A stretch of DNA of 64,000 nt from CAVUNY01 sp963768585 (GCA_963768585.1 CAVYIF010000014.1:1-64000), one strand, 5' to 3'; counted from the first letter of the stretch, positions 9,144-17,491 are shown. Notes: a model not told the origin generated them from the sequence alone. Translations and numbers: made by a program.

Positions 9144-10358
9144 CTAGCGTTTGATATACGGCGCCAACCAGAAAGCGCGGTCGTCGGCAGATGAGTCGTT
9201 GTTGTTATCCACGATGAAGATAAACTTCACCGATTTACCGTCCAGGCTGGAAAGATCGAAATCAATCCTCTGGAATTTGTCACCCCAGGCCATGTTCCAG
9301 GATCCCAGGTTGATAATAGTATTGCCATCGATGGTATAGCTCAGCTTGAAGGTGACCGTGCACTTCGGGCTGTTGTTCATGCAGCCGATCAAGGTAATTA
9401 AATGATCGCCTGAGGCAACTTTGAAGGCCGGGAACTGCCCGGTAATCGAGCCGTCCGTGCCGTTATTGGGGATGGTCACCAGGGCCGGTTGGTTATCCTG
9501 ATAACCGCCTTGCAGAACGGGATTATCGATGCGCTGTACTGACCCGGTGGTGAAATTTTCGCTGCTGGCCGGGCAGGTCAGGCTCGTCGTGGCGCTTTTC
9601 CAGACCGCCGAGCAGAATGAATCCACGAAGCTGGTGCCGGAGAGGGTTGTCGTACCCACTGTAATCTTGACCCAGAAAGGCTGGCTGTTTGGCCCTGAGC
9701 CAAATTTAACCCCGCTGGCAGATTCGAACTGCCAGTACCCGGTGTAATTGCCGGGATCCGTAGGGGCGATCAGCCCCACAGAAAGATCTACCGTTTCGCC
9801 GATTTTCACACCCACCGGAAAATTAATCGCATCCGGACCGCTCATCTTCGTGCCGCTGGCAAAAACCAGCTGGTAGCCGGTCGTCCAGGCGCAGGAACCG
9901 GTGTTCTTAAAGCGCCAGGTCTTGGTGAAGCCCTGCCCGGCAGCCACCACCGTACCGTCAGGATAGGTCACATCTTCCACAAAGGTTGCCCGGTTGCATG
10001 GAATAGACGGGGTATCCGTAGGTGCAAAGGTTGGTATCGGGGTGAACGATGGCAGCGGAGTCGCGCTGGGAGCCAGGGTCGCGGTCGGCGGCATATTCGT
10101 AGGAATGGGGGTCGCCGTGGGAACCTCCTCCGTTCCACCGACCTCGGAAGGTTGAAAGGTGACGCGCGCGATCTGCGTTTCCAGAACAGCGATCGTCTGG
10201 CGAATGGTCACCGTTTTTACCACGGCAGTAGCCAGATCATTCGGATCCAGTGTGGCCGCAGGAACCTGGGTTTCACCGCCAATCAGCCCAGGCAAACAAC
10301 CCGCCAGGGCTATAATCCCTACCAGGGATAAAATGAGCAAGAATAGTTTGTGTTTCAT
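9144..10358 (-). CDS. Lipoprotein with NBR1-type Ig-like domain
   Basis: 404 residues. A lipoprotein signal ends in the lipobox LAGC with Cys21, so the protein should be membrane-anchored and face outward. A Pro/Thr-rich spacer (about 75-115) is followed by an NBR1-Ig-like domain (about 120-235) recognisable by the pattern FVEDVTYPDGT ... GFTKTWRFKNTGSCAWT ... YTGYWQFES. The last ~160 residues form another beta-rich domain of unknown type. Such lipoproteins are frequent in Chloroflexota; the binding partner is unknown. The start ATG has a good ribosome site (GGAGGAG) upstream on the minus strand. It is divergent from the sortase gene and precedes the repeat-protein gene. Confidence 0.85.
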   Translation of the reverse strand: MKHKLFLLILSLVGIIALAGCLPGLIGGETQVPAATLDPNDLATAVVKTVTIRQTIAVLETQIARVTFQPSEVGGTEEVPTATPIPTNMPPTATLAPSATPLPSFTPIPTFAPTDTPSIPCNRATFVEDVTYPDGTVVAAGQGFTKTWRFKNTGSCAWTTGYQLVFASGTKMSGPDAINFPVGVKIGETVDLSVGLIAPTDPGNYTGYWQFESASGVKFGSGPNSQPFWVKITVGTTTLSGTSFVDSFCSAVWKSATTSLTCPASSENFTTGSVQRIDNPVLQGGYQDNQPALVTIPNNGTDGSITGQFPAFKVASGDHLITLIGCMNNSPKCTVTFKLSYTIDGNTIINLGSWNMAWGDKFQRIDFDLSSLDGKSVKFIFIVDNNNDSSADDRAFWLAPYIKR

Positions 10359-10621
10359 CGTAAAATCTCCTCCGCTTTGATTACAATTATAGACGGTTAA
10401 GGAATATTAAAGGTTCCTGAGAGGCAACCATTTTTCGGTTAATTTTTGCTTTTCCAACCGGTTGGCTGGGACGAGGAACGCTATCCCCCTTCTCAGGATC
10501 AATCCGACGACCTTTATTTCAAAAAATGAATGCCAATGACCCCGCAATCAACTGCCCTTGGGTCAGGATGAAATGAGGTATAATCAACTTCTGGCGAAAC
10601 CCAGGATGGACAGGACCAGCC

Positions 10622-11560
10622 GTGCCGCATTCTCGATTAATCGATGACCTCAGCGCAGAGGAACTGCGACAGCTGCTGTATGAAAAGCAGCGAGCTGAAC
10701 GACAGGCACGTCTGGAGCACTTCCGCCGCACAGGACGGTTGATCGTCGTGGAGCCCGAACCCGGCCCGGCATCCCTGGAGACCCTGCGCAGCGAGGCCCT
10801 GCCTCTCGAAGAAGAGGATGAAACTGAGAGCCCGGCGATCGAAACGCGGCCAGCCGTAAGACGGCGCGCAAGGCGAACCTGGTGGGACCGGATGCTGCTG
10901 CTGGTCGAGTTAGGGGCTGTGATTGGCCTGGGGTTCATCATCTACACCGGTTTCAACATTCTCAGCACCTTAAATCAGGAAGTGGCATCCGCTCTGGTCC
11001 AGCCCACCCTTACCCCGACCGCTCTGATCCAGGCCGTGGTGCTGCCCTCAGGGCACACCCCGCCTAACGCCCAGGGAGGCGCGCAGTTCAACGAGGCTGA
11101 AATCCCCGAACACCTGCGCCCTCTGGTGCAATCCATGGCCAACCTGGCGCTGCCCACCCCGGGGCCGCAGCAGGCAGTGCGCATGCAGATCGCGGCGATC
11201 AAGGTCGACCACCCGGTGGTCCAGGGCGACGGCTGGGAGCAGTTGAAAAAGGGTATCGGCCAGCACCTTGGGACACCGAACCCGGGCCAAAAAGGCAATC
11301 TGGTGGTGTCGGCCCACAACGATATCTTTGGGCAGATCTTTCGCGACCTGGACCAGTTAAAACCAGGCGATACGGTGGTGGTGTTTACCAATACGCGCAC
11401 TTACACCTATGTCGTGCGCCAAACGCGGATCGTCGAACCGACCTCGATCGAGGTAATGGCCGCCACCAACGATCCGGTGCTGACCCTGATCTCGTGCTAC
11501 CCGTACCGGGTGGACAATAAACGGATTGTCGTCACTGCTGCTTTACAAGAAACACCTTGA
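10622..11560 (+). CDS. Membrane-anchored sortase
   Basis: 312 residues starting at GTG. A charged cytoplasmic N-terminus (about 1-85, with an acidic LPLEEEDETES run and an Arg cluster) leads to one membrane helix (about 90-112), a Pro/Thr spacer and a C-terminal sortase domain. The catalytic triad is visible: His232 in VSAHND, Cys292 in TLISCYPY and Arg301 in KRIVV. By these motifs it belongs to the class D/E-like group found in Chloroflexota and Actinobacteria. It would join a sorting-signal protein to a surface acceptor, but no clear LPxTG-type substrate lies nearby; the secreted repeat protein lacks one. A TATAAT at 10579-10584 may be its -10 box. The ribosome site is weak. Confidence 0.88.
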   Translation: MPHSRLIDDLSAEELRQLLYEKQRAERQARLEHFRRTGRLIVVEPEPGPASLETLRSEALPLEEEDETESPAIETRPAVRRRARRTWWDRMLLLVELGAVIGLGFIIYTGFNILSTLNQEVASALVQPTLTPTALIQAVVLPSGHTPPNAQGGAQFNEAEIPEHLRPLVQSMANLALPTPGPQQAVRMQIAAIKVDHPVVQGDGWEQLKKGIGQHLGTPNPGQKGNLVVSAHNDIFGQIFRDLDQLKPGDTVVVFTNTRTYTYVVRQTRIVEPTSIEVMAATNDPVLTLISCYPYRVDNKRIVVTAALQETP

Positions 11561-11629
11561 TATGTAAGTCCACGCTGGAACAGCCACTGGCTGGCCCCCG
11601 ACGTTTGAAATGAATTTAGGAGAAGTAAG

Positions 11630-11887
11630 ATGGCTAAGAAGCAAAAGCGAAAAGTTTCCTCAAACCGGTCTGCGGCTAAACCCCGCTCCGAACCCGTTGC
11701 GAGCGCCGGCTCTGTCCGGCCGGCTGCCAGCACCGCAAGTGCCGCCAGTTCCGCCGGGTCCCGTTCGAGCTACACCCAGGAATTCAATCCCGATTATCAT
11801 CTGGTCATTCAAGACTTGAAAAAGATCGGTATCCTGGCGGTCTCGTTTATCAGCTTGCTGGTAATCCTGTCGTTTTTCTTGCGATAA
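11630..11887 (+). CDS. Small basic protein with C-terminal membrane anchor
   Basis: 85 residues with a clear ribosome site (AGGAG, seven bases before the ATG). The first 45 residues are rich in Lys, Arg, Ser and Ala and look disordered. A short segment EFNPDYHLVIQDLKKIG precedes a C-terminal helix of about 20 hydrophobic residues. The topology suggests a tail-anchored or inner-membrane protein with its basic part in the cytoplasm. It follows the sortase gene by 69 bases. Function not known. Confidence 0.75.
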   Translation: MAKKQKRKVSSNRSAAKPRSEPVASAGSVRPAASTASAASSAGSRSSYTQEFNPDYHLVIQDLKKIGILAVSFISLLVILSFFLR

Positions 11888-11901
11888 TTCCGGACGAATC
11901 A

Positions 11902-11946
11902 AAACCGGCGTACGGCTGCAAAGTGTCTGCGGCCGTACGCCGGTTT
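11902..11946. terminator. Hairpin between convergent genes
   Basis: AAACCGGCGTACGGC (11902-11916) and its exact complement (11932-11946) flank a 15-base loop. The hairpin lies between the small membrane protein gene and the galactonate dehydratase gene, ten bases before the latter's stop codon, and can serve both. Confidence 0.7.
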
Positions 11947-11955
11947 AAGCACCCA

Positions 11956-13071
11956 TTACCAATCCGCTACTGAACCGTCGCTGTGCCAGAGATGCGGCGT
12001 TTCCCACGAACCATCGTACAACTGATCCTGAAGCGCTTCTTCATCCACTTCTATCCCCAGCCCCGCACCGGTTGGCAGGGGAATGTAGCCCTGCTCGATG
12101 TGAAATGGCGCCTTGAGATAGCCTTCACCCAGGGTGACATGCTCCTGGGCGAGGAAGTTCGGGATGGAAGCATCCAACTGCAAACAGGCCGCCAGGGCGA
12201 TCGGGCCCAACGGGCAGTGCGGCGCCATCACGGCATAGTAGCACTCCGCCATGGCAGCGATCTTCTTGCATTCCAGGATCCCGCCGGCGTGTGACAGATC
12301 CGGCTGGAGCACGTAGGCCGCCTGTTTTTCGAGCACTTCGCGAAAACCCCATTTGGTAAACAGGCGCTCGCCGGTAGCGATGGGGATGGTCGTGCTGCGC
12401 GCCACGGTAACCATGGCATCCACGTTTTCGGGCAGGACCGGCTCTTCGATGAACATCGGCGCATACGGCTCCAGGGCTTGCGCCAGGCGCACCGCCATGG
12501 CCGGGCTGACCCGCCCGTGGAAATCGATGCCGATATCGACCGCTTTTCCCACCGCGCTGCGCACAGCCGCGAAGCGCTCGACCTCAAACTCGACCCGCGC
12601 CAGCGTATCCACCGGCTCCAGGTCGCCGCTCACCCCCATCTTGATCGCGGTAAAGCCTTCGTCCACGCGCACCTTGGCGTGCTCGATGTATTCGCCAAAC
12701 GAGTCGCCGTGCACCCAGCCGTACATGCGGATGCGCTCGCGGGTCGCCCCGCCCAGCAGCTGGTAGACCGGCTGGCCCAACCATTTGCCGGTAATATCCC
12801 ACAGGGCCTGTTCGATCCCCGAGAGCGCGCTGCACAGCACCGGCCCGCCGCGGTAGAACTGCCCGCGGTAGATCGCCTGCCAGTGATGTTCGATGCGCCG
12901 CGGATCCTGGCCGATCAGGTAGCGCCCAATCTCCTGCACCGCCGCCGCCACGGTCTGCGAGCGGCCTTCCACCACCGGCTCGCCCCACCCCACCAGTCCC
13001 TCATCGGTAGATATTTTCAGAAACAGCCAGCGCGGCTTGACGAAAAAAGTTTCCAACCGGGTAATCTTCAT
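11956..13071 (-). CDS. dgoD: D-galactonate dehydratase family protein (enolase superfamily)
   Basis: 371 residues and close to E. coli DgoD along the whole length (MKITRLETF ... PRWLFLKISTDEG; QLLGG; FHGRVSPAMA; FIEEPVLPE; ATGERLF; QPDLSHAGGI; APHCPLGPIALAACLQ). The metal-binding Asp/Glu/Glu set sits in IGIDFHG, FIEEP and ATGER, and the catalytic His in APHCPLGP. It would dehydrate D-galactonate to 2-keto-3-deoxygalactonate in the cytoplasm. The start is the Met of MKITRL at 13071, behind a good ribosome site (AAAGGAG); an earlier in-frame ATG at 13134 would overlap the previous gene. It is the last gene of a minus-strand operon with a nitroreductase and a toxin-antitoxin pair. No kinase or aldolase of the pathway is in the window. 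Confidence 0.88.
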   Translation of the reverse strand: MKITRLETFFVKPRWLFLKISTDEGLVGWGEPVVEGRSQTVAAAVQEIGRYLIGQDPRRIEHHWQAIYRGQFYRGGPVLCSALSGIEQALWDITGKWLGQPVYQLLGGATRERIRMYGWVHGDSFGEYIEHAKVRVDEGFTAIKMGVSGDLEPVDTLARVEFEVERFAAVRSAVGKAVDIGIDFHGRVSPAMAVRLAQALEPYAPMFIEEPVLPENVDAMVTVARSTTIPIATGERLFTKWGFREVLEKQAAYVLQPDLSHAGGILECKKIAAMAECYYAVMAPHCPLGPIALAACLQLDASIPNFLAQEHVTLGEGYLKAPFHIEQGYIPLPTGAGLGIEVDEEALQDQLYDGSWETPHLWHSDGSVADW

Positions 13072-13087
13072 AATGCAAAAGGCTCCT

Positions 13088-13600
13088 TTACCATTTTTCC
13101 CAATGCACCACCCTGGCAAGCGTCTGGCGCCCACCCTTTTTCGGCGGCTGGACTAAGACGGCTGGCTCGGCCGGGTAACCGAAAGAGATCGCAAAGCGCA
13201 GGTAGCGATCCGCCGGAAACCCCAGGACCTGCCGGGCTTTATCGCCCTCGTAGATAGTGGCCATGCACGAACCGATGCCCAACTCCCAGGCGGCCAGCTG
13301 CATGTAGGCCGCCGCCTGCCCCAGGTCAAACAGGATCTGGAAGCGCTCGTTAGGATCCGGAGACACCAGGGCCACCCCCAGGGCAGCGCCGGCCAGGTGC
13401 CCGGCCCACTCGCCGCATTGGGAGAGGGCCTGCAGGGTGGTTTTTCCGGTAATGGCGATGAAGTCCCAGGGCTGGGTGTTCTTGGAAGATTGTGCCCGCC
13501 GCCCGGCATTGAGGATCGCCAAAACGGCCTCCTCGGGCAGGGGTTGGTCCGTAAATTTGCGCACAGCGCGTTTTAAGTGAATGGCTTCGGATACGTTCAT
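13088..13600 (-). CDS. Nitroreductase-family flavoprotein
   Basis: 170 residues matching the NADH oxidase/nitroreductase fold: an N-terminal helix-Arg segment (IHLKRAVRKFTDQPLP), the NTQPWDFI motif at about residue 40, and a C-terminal FAISFGYPAEP segment. These usually bind FMN and reduce quinones, nitro compounds or similar acceptors with NAD(P)H; the substrate cannot be told. The start codon overlaps the stop codon of the PIN toxin gene by four bases, and the gene ends 16 bases before dgoD, so all are likely co-transcribed. Confidence 0.85.
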   Translation of the reverse strand: MNVSEAIHLKRAVRKFTDQPLPEEAVLAILNAGRRAQSSKNTQPWDFIAITGKTTLQALSQCGEWAGHLAGAALGVALVSPDPNERFQILFDLGQAAAYMQLAAWELGIGSCMATIYEGDKARQVLGFPADRYLRFAISFGYPAEPAVLVQPPKKGGRQTLARVVHWEKW

Positions 13601-14010
13601 GCTACCTCGCTTTCTGGAATTATCTCAAATCCTTGCTCACGAAAATGAGAATCAAACGTAAATGTCTTATCAAGTCCGAATTGGCGTATGATTTCGAAAC
13701 TGGTACAGTCGACGAGTGACAGGTTGTGGCGGTTCGCCGCCAGTAATGCGCTCATCCCTTGTTTGTGAATGGTTTCATCTACCCAGGCAATTTCAACAAC
13801 TGCCAATATATCGCCTTCAAAAAGTCTCAACGCATCCATACCAAAACGGTGTTGCAGCAGGGCGGTCGTTTCCAGGATGACATAATTGCTGGTAAATAAA
13901 GAAATGTCTGTTGCCAACAGTTCATCCCAGGCTTTTTTCGCTGCTGGATGAAACCGATCATTCGCATTTAAAACCGCCAGAAATGCAGCCGTATCAATAT
14001 ATATTTTCAT
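13597..14010 (-). CDS. PIN-domain toxin, VapC-like
   Basis: 137 residues with a PIN fold: the first acidic residue in MKIYIDTAAF (Asp6), a Glu in the YVILETTALL helix (about 47), an Asp in LVDCTSF (about 100) and a last Asp in FTFDSHF. These are the expected metal-binding acids of a VapC-type ribonuclease. Its start overlaps the stop of the small ribbon-helix-helix gene upstream by four bases, the usual antitoxin-toxin arrangement, and its own stop overlaps the nitroreductase start. The RNA target cannot be predicted. Confidence 0.85.
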   Translation of the reverse strand: MKIYIDTAAFLAVLNANDRFHPAAKKAWDELLATDISLFTSNYVILETTALLQHRFGMDALRLFEGDILAVVEIAWVDETIHKQGMSALLAANRHNLSLVDCTSFEIIRQFGLDKTFTFDSHFREQGFEIIPESEVA

Positions 14011-14252
14011 TGGCTCAGCGCTTCGACCAGATAATCATCATGATCTGCAGCCAAATTTTTTGGCCCGTGCAGTTTTCCGGCGGCGGCAGCTGCTTTTTGA
14101 CGAAGCGTGTCTTGATCCTTTATTCCGCTCGATCGCAGCATGGAATCTACGCTGATGCGGATCAACTCTGCCACCGATTTTCCTTCCCTGGCGGCCAGAC
14201 GCTTCAGTGCCCGGGCCTGTTCATTTGTAATTTGAATCTGGGTGCGGACCAT
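14007..14252 (-). CDS. Ribbon-helix-helix antitoxin, VapB-like
   Basis: 81 residues. The N-terminus MVRTQIQITNEQARALKRLA is a typical RHH (Arc/CopG) strand-helix, followed by a second helix (EGKSVAELIRISVD). The C-terminal 40 residues would wrap around and block the PIN toxin. A strong ribosome site (GAGGAG) precedes the ATG, and two palindromes lie in the promoter region, consistent with autorepression by the toxin-antitoxin complex. Confidence 0.85.
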   Translation of the reverse strand: MVRTQIQITNEQARALKRLAAREGKSVAELIRISVDSMLRSSGIKDQDTLRQKAAAAAGKLHGPKNLAADHDDYLVEALSQ

Positions 14253-14267
14253 ACTCGTCTCCTCGAA

Positions 14268-14304
14268 TGATGTAATTACATCACTTTATATATAATGATA
14301 TCAT
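14268..14304 (-). promoter_or_regulatory. Palindromic operator candidates of the vapBC-like operon
   Basis: TGATGTAATTACATCA (14268-14283) is a perfect 16-base palindrome and ATGATATCAT (14295-14304) a perfect 10-base palindrome in an AT-rich stretch 15-50 bases upstream of the antitoxin ATG. RHH antitoxins bind such repeats. Binding is inferred. Confidence 0.6.
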
Positions 14305-14358
14305 ATAAAGAAATTTTGTTTATTAATTTTCCACGAATATTGAGTGGATTATTTGCAC

Positions 14359-14370
14359 TATAATCAGGTT
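14359..14370 (+). promoter_or_regulatory. TATAAT box directly in front of an ATG (leaderless start)
   Basis: TATAAT at 14359-14364 is followed by six bases and then the ATG at 14371. Transcription starting about seven bases after the -10 box would begin at the start codon. No Shine-Dalgarno sequence and no good -35 box are visible. Confidence 0.6.
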
Positions 14371-16236
14371 ATGAACAAAAAAGGGGCGTATGTTCTTCTG
14401 CTTCTCGCTATTCTTTTAACCAGCTGCCGTTCTACTCCAATCCAACCGCTCCCAACGGTCGCCACGGCGCCGCTGCCGGTATCCACGGCAACAAAAATTC
14501 CTCAAACTCGAACTGCCGAGATCCCGCCAGCCACCGCTACCCTGCCGCCCAATTTCACCCAGGCATTAGCAACAATAACCACAATCCCGGCGCCGCCCCT
14601 GTATTCACTTCAATCCGTCACACCTGCAGCTTCACCCACATTTTCAAACGGAAATGACGAGTGGCGCTTATCTTATTGGCTGTCCATAAAAGGTACGAGT
14701 TTTATTAACCCGAAACAGGGATGGGCCCTTTTTAATGACAACCTTATATTCCAGACTATGGATGGCGGCACATCCTGGACCGAACTTCCGCGATTGATGC
14801 AAGTCATTAAGACTATTCAGTTTGTCAGTTTAACCCGCGGATGGGCGGTTGCGAACGACGGGCTATACACCACGCAGGACGGGGGGCAGAACTGGAAACG
14901 GATTCTGGAAACAAACTCTCCGGGGCATTCAATGAGATACATCAACGACACGTTGGGGTATGTTATTCAGGAAACTGAGATCAACCGTACCACCGATGGC
15001 GGCAAAACCTGGCAGCCCCTCCATCCTGAAGCATTCGCCGATTTGAAAGACGATTTCTGGGGGTTGTCCGGTATTTCATTTATCAATGCAATGAAAGGTT
15101 GGGTCTTATTTCGGGCCTGCAACATGCCGGCTTGCCATATGAAGCTATTCATGACGGAAGATGGCGGCGAATCCTTCACCCTCATCTCGGAGGCCGGCCT
15201 GGGTATAAAAACCGGCACGTTGAACTGGTCGCGGCCAGGCAGTGAAATATTTTTCCTGGACGATCAACACGGCTGGTTTGTGGGCAACCAATATTTTTTC
15301 CAGTGGACGGACGACGGCGGTAAAACCTGGAAAAGCCAAAGGCTGCCTTATGGCTTTTATTCAATCAATAATATTCAAATGTTCACAACCAGTGAAGGCA
15401 TCGCCACCGGTTGGGGCGAAGGTGCAACCTATCGCGGGGTGATAAAGACGTACGATGGAGGCAAAACCTGGGAACCCCTGCTGCCATCCGTCCATCCAGA
15501 CCGGGTGATACAATTCCTGGATCCAATTCATGGTTTTGGGCTGGGTGGGTTTCTCGATCATCTGGCGGTAATGGCAACGGAAGATGGCGGGAAAAGCTGG
15601 AAAAAGATCGGTGAATTACCCAGGCCTGCCAGCAGGCTGCAATACATAGATCAACACGTCGCTTATGCCGGTGTCGGTGATTATTTTGAGGGGAATCAGG
15701 ATTACTTATGGGCGACAGGCAATGGCGGGAAAACGTGGGATCGGATACTTCTTCCGCCAGGATTTCGGTTGCAGAACTTTTACTTTTCAAACGCAGAGAC
15801 CGGCACTGCCTGGGATACACAGAAAAATGCGATACACACCAATGATCGTGGGAAGACGTGGCAAACGATCAATCAGGACCAGGTTACCCTTCAATTTTCA
15901 AGTAAAGACGGCCCTTGGGCACTGACTGCCACCGATATCTACCATACCGGTCCCGAAAGTACAGGATGGACTTCGGTTTATACAATGGATAATATTAATT
16001 TTTTCAAACCGATCTCAGAAACCAGTGCTTTGGTATATGGTCAAACGGAAGCAAAGAGTCCGCCAGTCCTCCAGCGCACCACGGATAGTGGAAAAACATG
16101 GCAGACGGTTAATCCTTTGCCAGCAGGTATTCTGTGTTTAACATTTATCAATTTGAACCAGGGATGGGCAGTCTATGGTTCGTTCTTGCTAAAAACGATC
16201 GATGGGGGTTTCTCCTGGCAGCAAATACCACCCTGA
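14371..16236 (+). CDS. Lipoprotein with BNR / Ycf48-like beta-propeller repeats
   Basis: 621 residues. The signal ends in the lipobox LLTSC with Cys19, followed by a Pro/Thr-rich linker of about 75 residues. The rest is a propeller made of repeated 'DGGxTW' turns (for example MDGGTSW, QDGGQNWK, TDGGKTWQ, EDGGESF, DDGGKTWK, YDGGKTWE, EDGGKSWK, IDGGFSW), alternating with 'GWAV' type strands. This is the pattern of BNR/sialidase-like and photosystem-assembly Ycf48-like propellers. No catalytic sialidase residues are evident. It should be anchored on the outer face of the cell. The target is unknown. The start is Met 14371, after the lipobox-compatible basic N-terminus MNKKG. Confidence 0.85.
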   Translation: MNKKGAYVLLLLAILLTSCRSTPIQPLPTVATAPLPVSTATKIPQTRTAEIPPATATLPPNFTQALATITTIPAPPLYSLQSVTPAASPTFSNGNDEWRLSYWLSIKGTSFINPKQGWALFNDNLIFQTMDGGTSWTELPRLMQVIKTIQFVSLTRGWAVANDGLYTTQDGGQNWKRILETNSPGHSMRYINDTLGYVIQETEINRTTDGGKTWQPLHPEAFADLKDDFWGLSGISFINAMKGWVLFRACNMPACHMKLFMTEDGGESFTLISEAGLGIKTGTLNWSRPGSEIFFLDDQHGWFVGNQYFFQWTDDGGKTWKSQRLPYGFYSINNIQMFTTSEGIATGWGEGATYRGVIKTYDGGKTWEPLLPSVHPDRVIQFLDPIHGFGLGGFLDHLAVMATEDGGKSWKKIGELPRPASRLQYIDQHVAYAGVGDYFEGNQDYLWATGNGGKTWDRILLPPGFRLQNFYFSNAETGTAWDTQKNAIHTNDRGKTWQTINQDQVTLQFSSKDGPWALTATDIYHTGPESTGWTSVYTMDNINFFKPISETSALVYGQTEAKSPPVLQRTTDSGKTWQTVNPLPAGILCLTFINLNQGWAVYGSFLLKTIDGGFSWQQIPP

Positions 16237-16261
16237 GAACGATCACAAATCATCCAATAAT

Positions 16262-16555
16262 TTAACGGTAGACATAGATTGCCTCATCTAAAATACGATT
16301 GCGCAGCGCCGGGTGTAACGCGTCTCGAGTGACTAAATCCACAGGACGATCCAACAATTCTTCCAACAACATTTTTAAGCGGATGAACTCGAACAAACCC
16401 ACAGTATCATTGAAATCGACCAGAATATCAACATCACTGTTTGGGGACGATGTACCGCGCGCTACCGACCCAAAAATGGCAATATTTTTCACACGATGTT
16501 TATCTAATTCAGCTTTGTGAGAACGAATGATGATGGAAAGATCCTCAAATTTCAT
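16262..16555 (-). CDS. MNT-type nucleotidyltransferase (MntA-like), no HEPN partner
   Basis: 97 residues with the minimal nucleotidyltransferase motif FGSVARG followed by SDVDILVDF, i.e. the GSxxRG...SDxD active site. In HEPN-MNT modules such proteins adenylylate and silence a HEPN ribonuclease toxin. No HEPN gene lies on either side here, so this is an orphan antitoxin-like gene. Start taken at 16555 (MKFEDLS), six bases after GAGGAAA; an earlier ATG at 16609 would run into the divergent promoter of the Crp/Fnr gene. Confidence 0.82.
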   Translation of the reverse strand: MKFEDLSIIIRSHKAELDKHRVKNIAIFGSVARGTSSPNSDVDILVDFNDTVGLFEFIRLKMLLEELLDRPVDLVTRDALHPALRNRILDEAIYVYR

Positions 16556-16614
16556 TGTCATTTTCCTCATAATGAGTATAGCCGATTTTCCAACGGTTGA
16601 GATTAACATGCGTG

Positions 16615-16626
16615 TATAATGCGATC
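16615..16626 (+). promoter_or_regulatory. TATAAT box directly in front of an ATG (leaderless start)
   Basis: TATAAT 16615-16620, six bases, then ATG 16627 of the Crp/Fnr regulator. Same geometry as at 14359 and 56704. No ribosome site is visible ahead of the ATG. Confidence 0.6.
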
Positions 16627-17328
16627 ATGGACGACCATCTGCGCGAAATCATCCGCCGCTCCAACCTGTTCCAGAATGTCAAACCGGAAGTGTTTGCACA
16701 GATCATGGAATCAGGTGTCTTGCGGTCGGTGGAGGAAGGCGGCTTTTATTTCCTGCAGGACGACCCGGCGACGCACGCCTATGTGCTGGTGGCAGGCCGG
16801 GTCAAGATGGTGCAGCTTACGCCCAACGGCCAGCAAATCACGCTGCGCATCATGACCCCCGGCCAGACCTACGGCGGGATCGCCATGCTCAACCCGGAGG
16901 GTGGCTACCCGGCGACGGCCCAGGCTGTGGAAAACAGCACCGCCATGGCCTGGGATACGGACCAGCTGCGCAAACTGGCCGAGCAGGACTCGTCCCTCTC
17001 GCTCAACACGATGCAGTTGATGCACGGCTATATCACCGAACTGCAGGAACGCCAAAAGGCGCTGGTCACCCAGCGCGTTGAGCAGCGCATTGCGCGCATT
17101 CTGCTGAAACTGGCGGCGCAATCCGGGAAAAAAGTGGCTGACGGGGTGCTGATCGATCTGCCCCTCACCCGCCAGGATGTGGCTGAAATGAGCGGCACCA
17201 CCCTTTTCACCGTCAGCCGCACTTTGAATGAATGGGAGCGCAGCGGTTTGCTGAGCATCGGCCGCGAACGGGTCGTCATTCGCGACCCGCACGGCCTGGT
17301 GCGCATCTCAGACGATTTAGTCGAATAA
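16627..17328 (+). CDS. Crp/Fnr-family transcription regulator
   Basis: 233 residues: an N-terminal cyclic-nucleotide-binding-like beta barrel (about 15-130; VLVAGRVKMVQLTPNGQQ, then MTPGQTYGGIAML), a long dimer helix (about 135-165) and a Crp-type winged helix (LPLTRQDVAEMSGTTLFTVSR, about 180-205). No N-terminal cysteine cluster of the FNR oxygen sensor is present. Because it stands directly before a copper nitrite reductase and a Ric-like repair pair, a role like the NnrR/DNR nitric-oxide-responsive regulators is likely, though the ligand is unknown. The protein would act on promoters nearby; I could not find a convincing TTGAT-N4-ATCAA box. A strong terminator follows the gene. Confidence 0.85.
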   Translation: MDDHLREIIRRSNLFQNVKPEVFAQIMESGVLRSVEEGGFYFLQDDPATHAYVLVAGRVKMVQLTPNGQQITLRIMTPGQTYGGIAMLNPEGGYPATAQAVENSTAMAWDTDQLRKLAEQDSSLSLNTMQLMHGYITELQERQKALVTQRVEQRIARILLKLAAQSGKKVADGVLIDLPLTRQDVAEMSGTTLFTVSRTLNEWERSGLLSIGRERVVIRDPHGLVRISDDLVE

Positions 17329-17353
17329 CCACGAACAACTTCAGGGTGTCTTT

Positions 17354-17396
17354 AACAGGATGTTGTTCCAGCCGTTGGTTGGAACAACATCCTGTT
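17354..17396 (+). terminator. Rho-independent terminator of the Crp/Fnr gene
   Basis: A perfect 17-base stem (AACAGGATGTTGTTCCA at 17354-17370 against 17380-17396), nine-base loop, then the T-run that closes the arm (TTTTTG). Confidence 0.85.
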
Positions 17397-17491
17397 TTTG
17401 CGCCAGCGCAAAGACAGATCGACGCTGGATGGGTACGATGGAGGAGAACAACGACAGAATCCATTTTTTAAGTTTTTAGAGGAGTTCTCCC

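Noticed and set aside
12478..13257. A 259-codon open frame on the plus strand
   Set aside because: Antisense shadow of dgoD and the nitroreductase; no ribosome site and no protein-like pattern.
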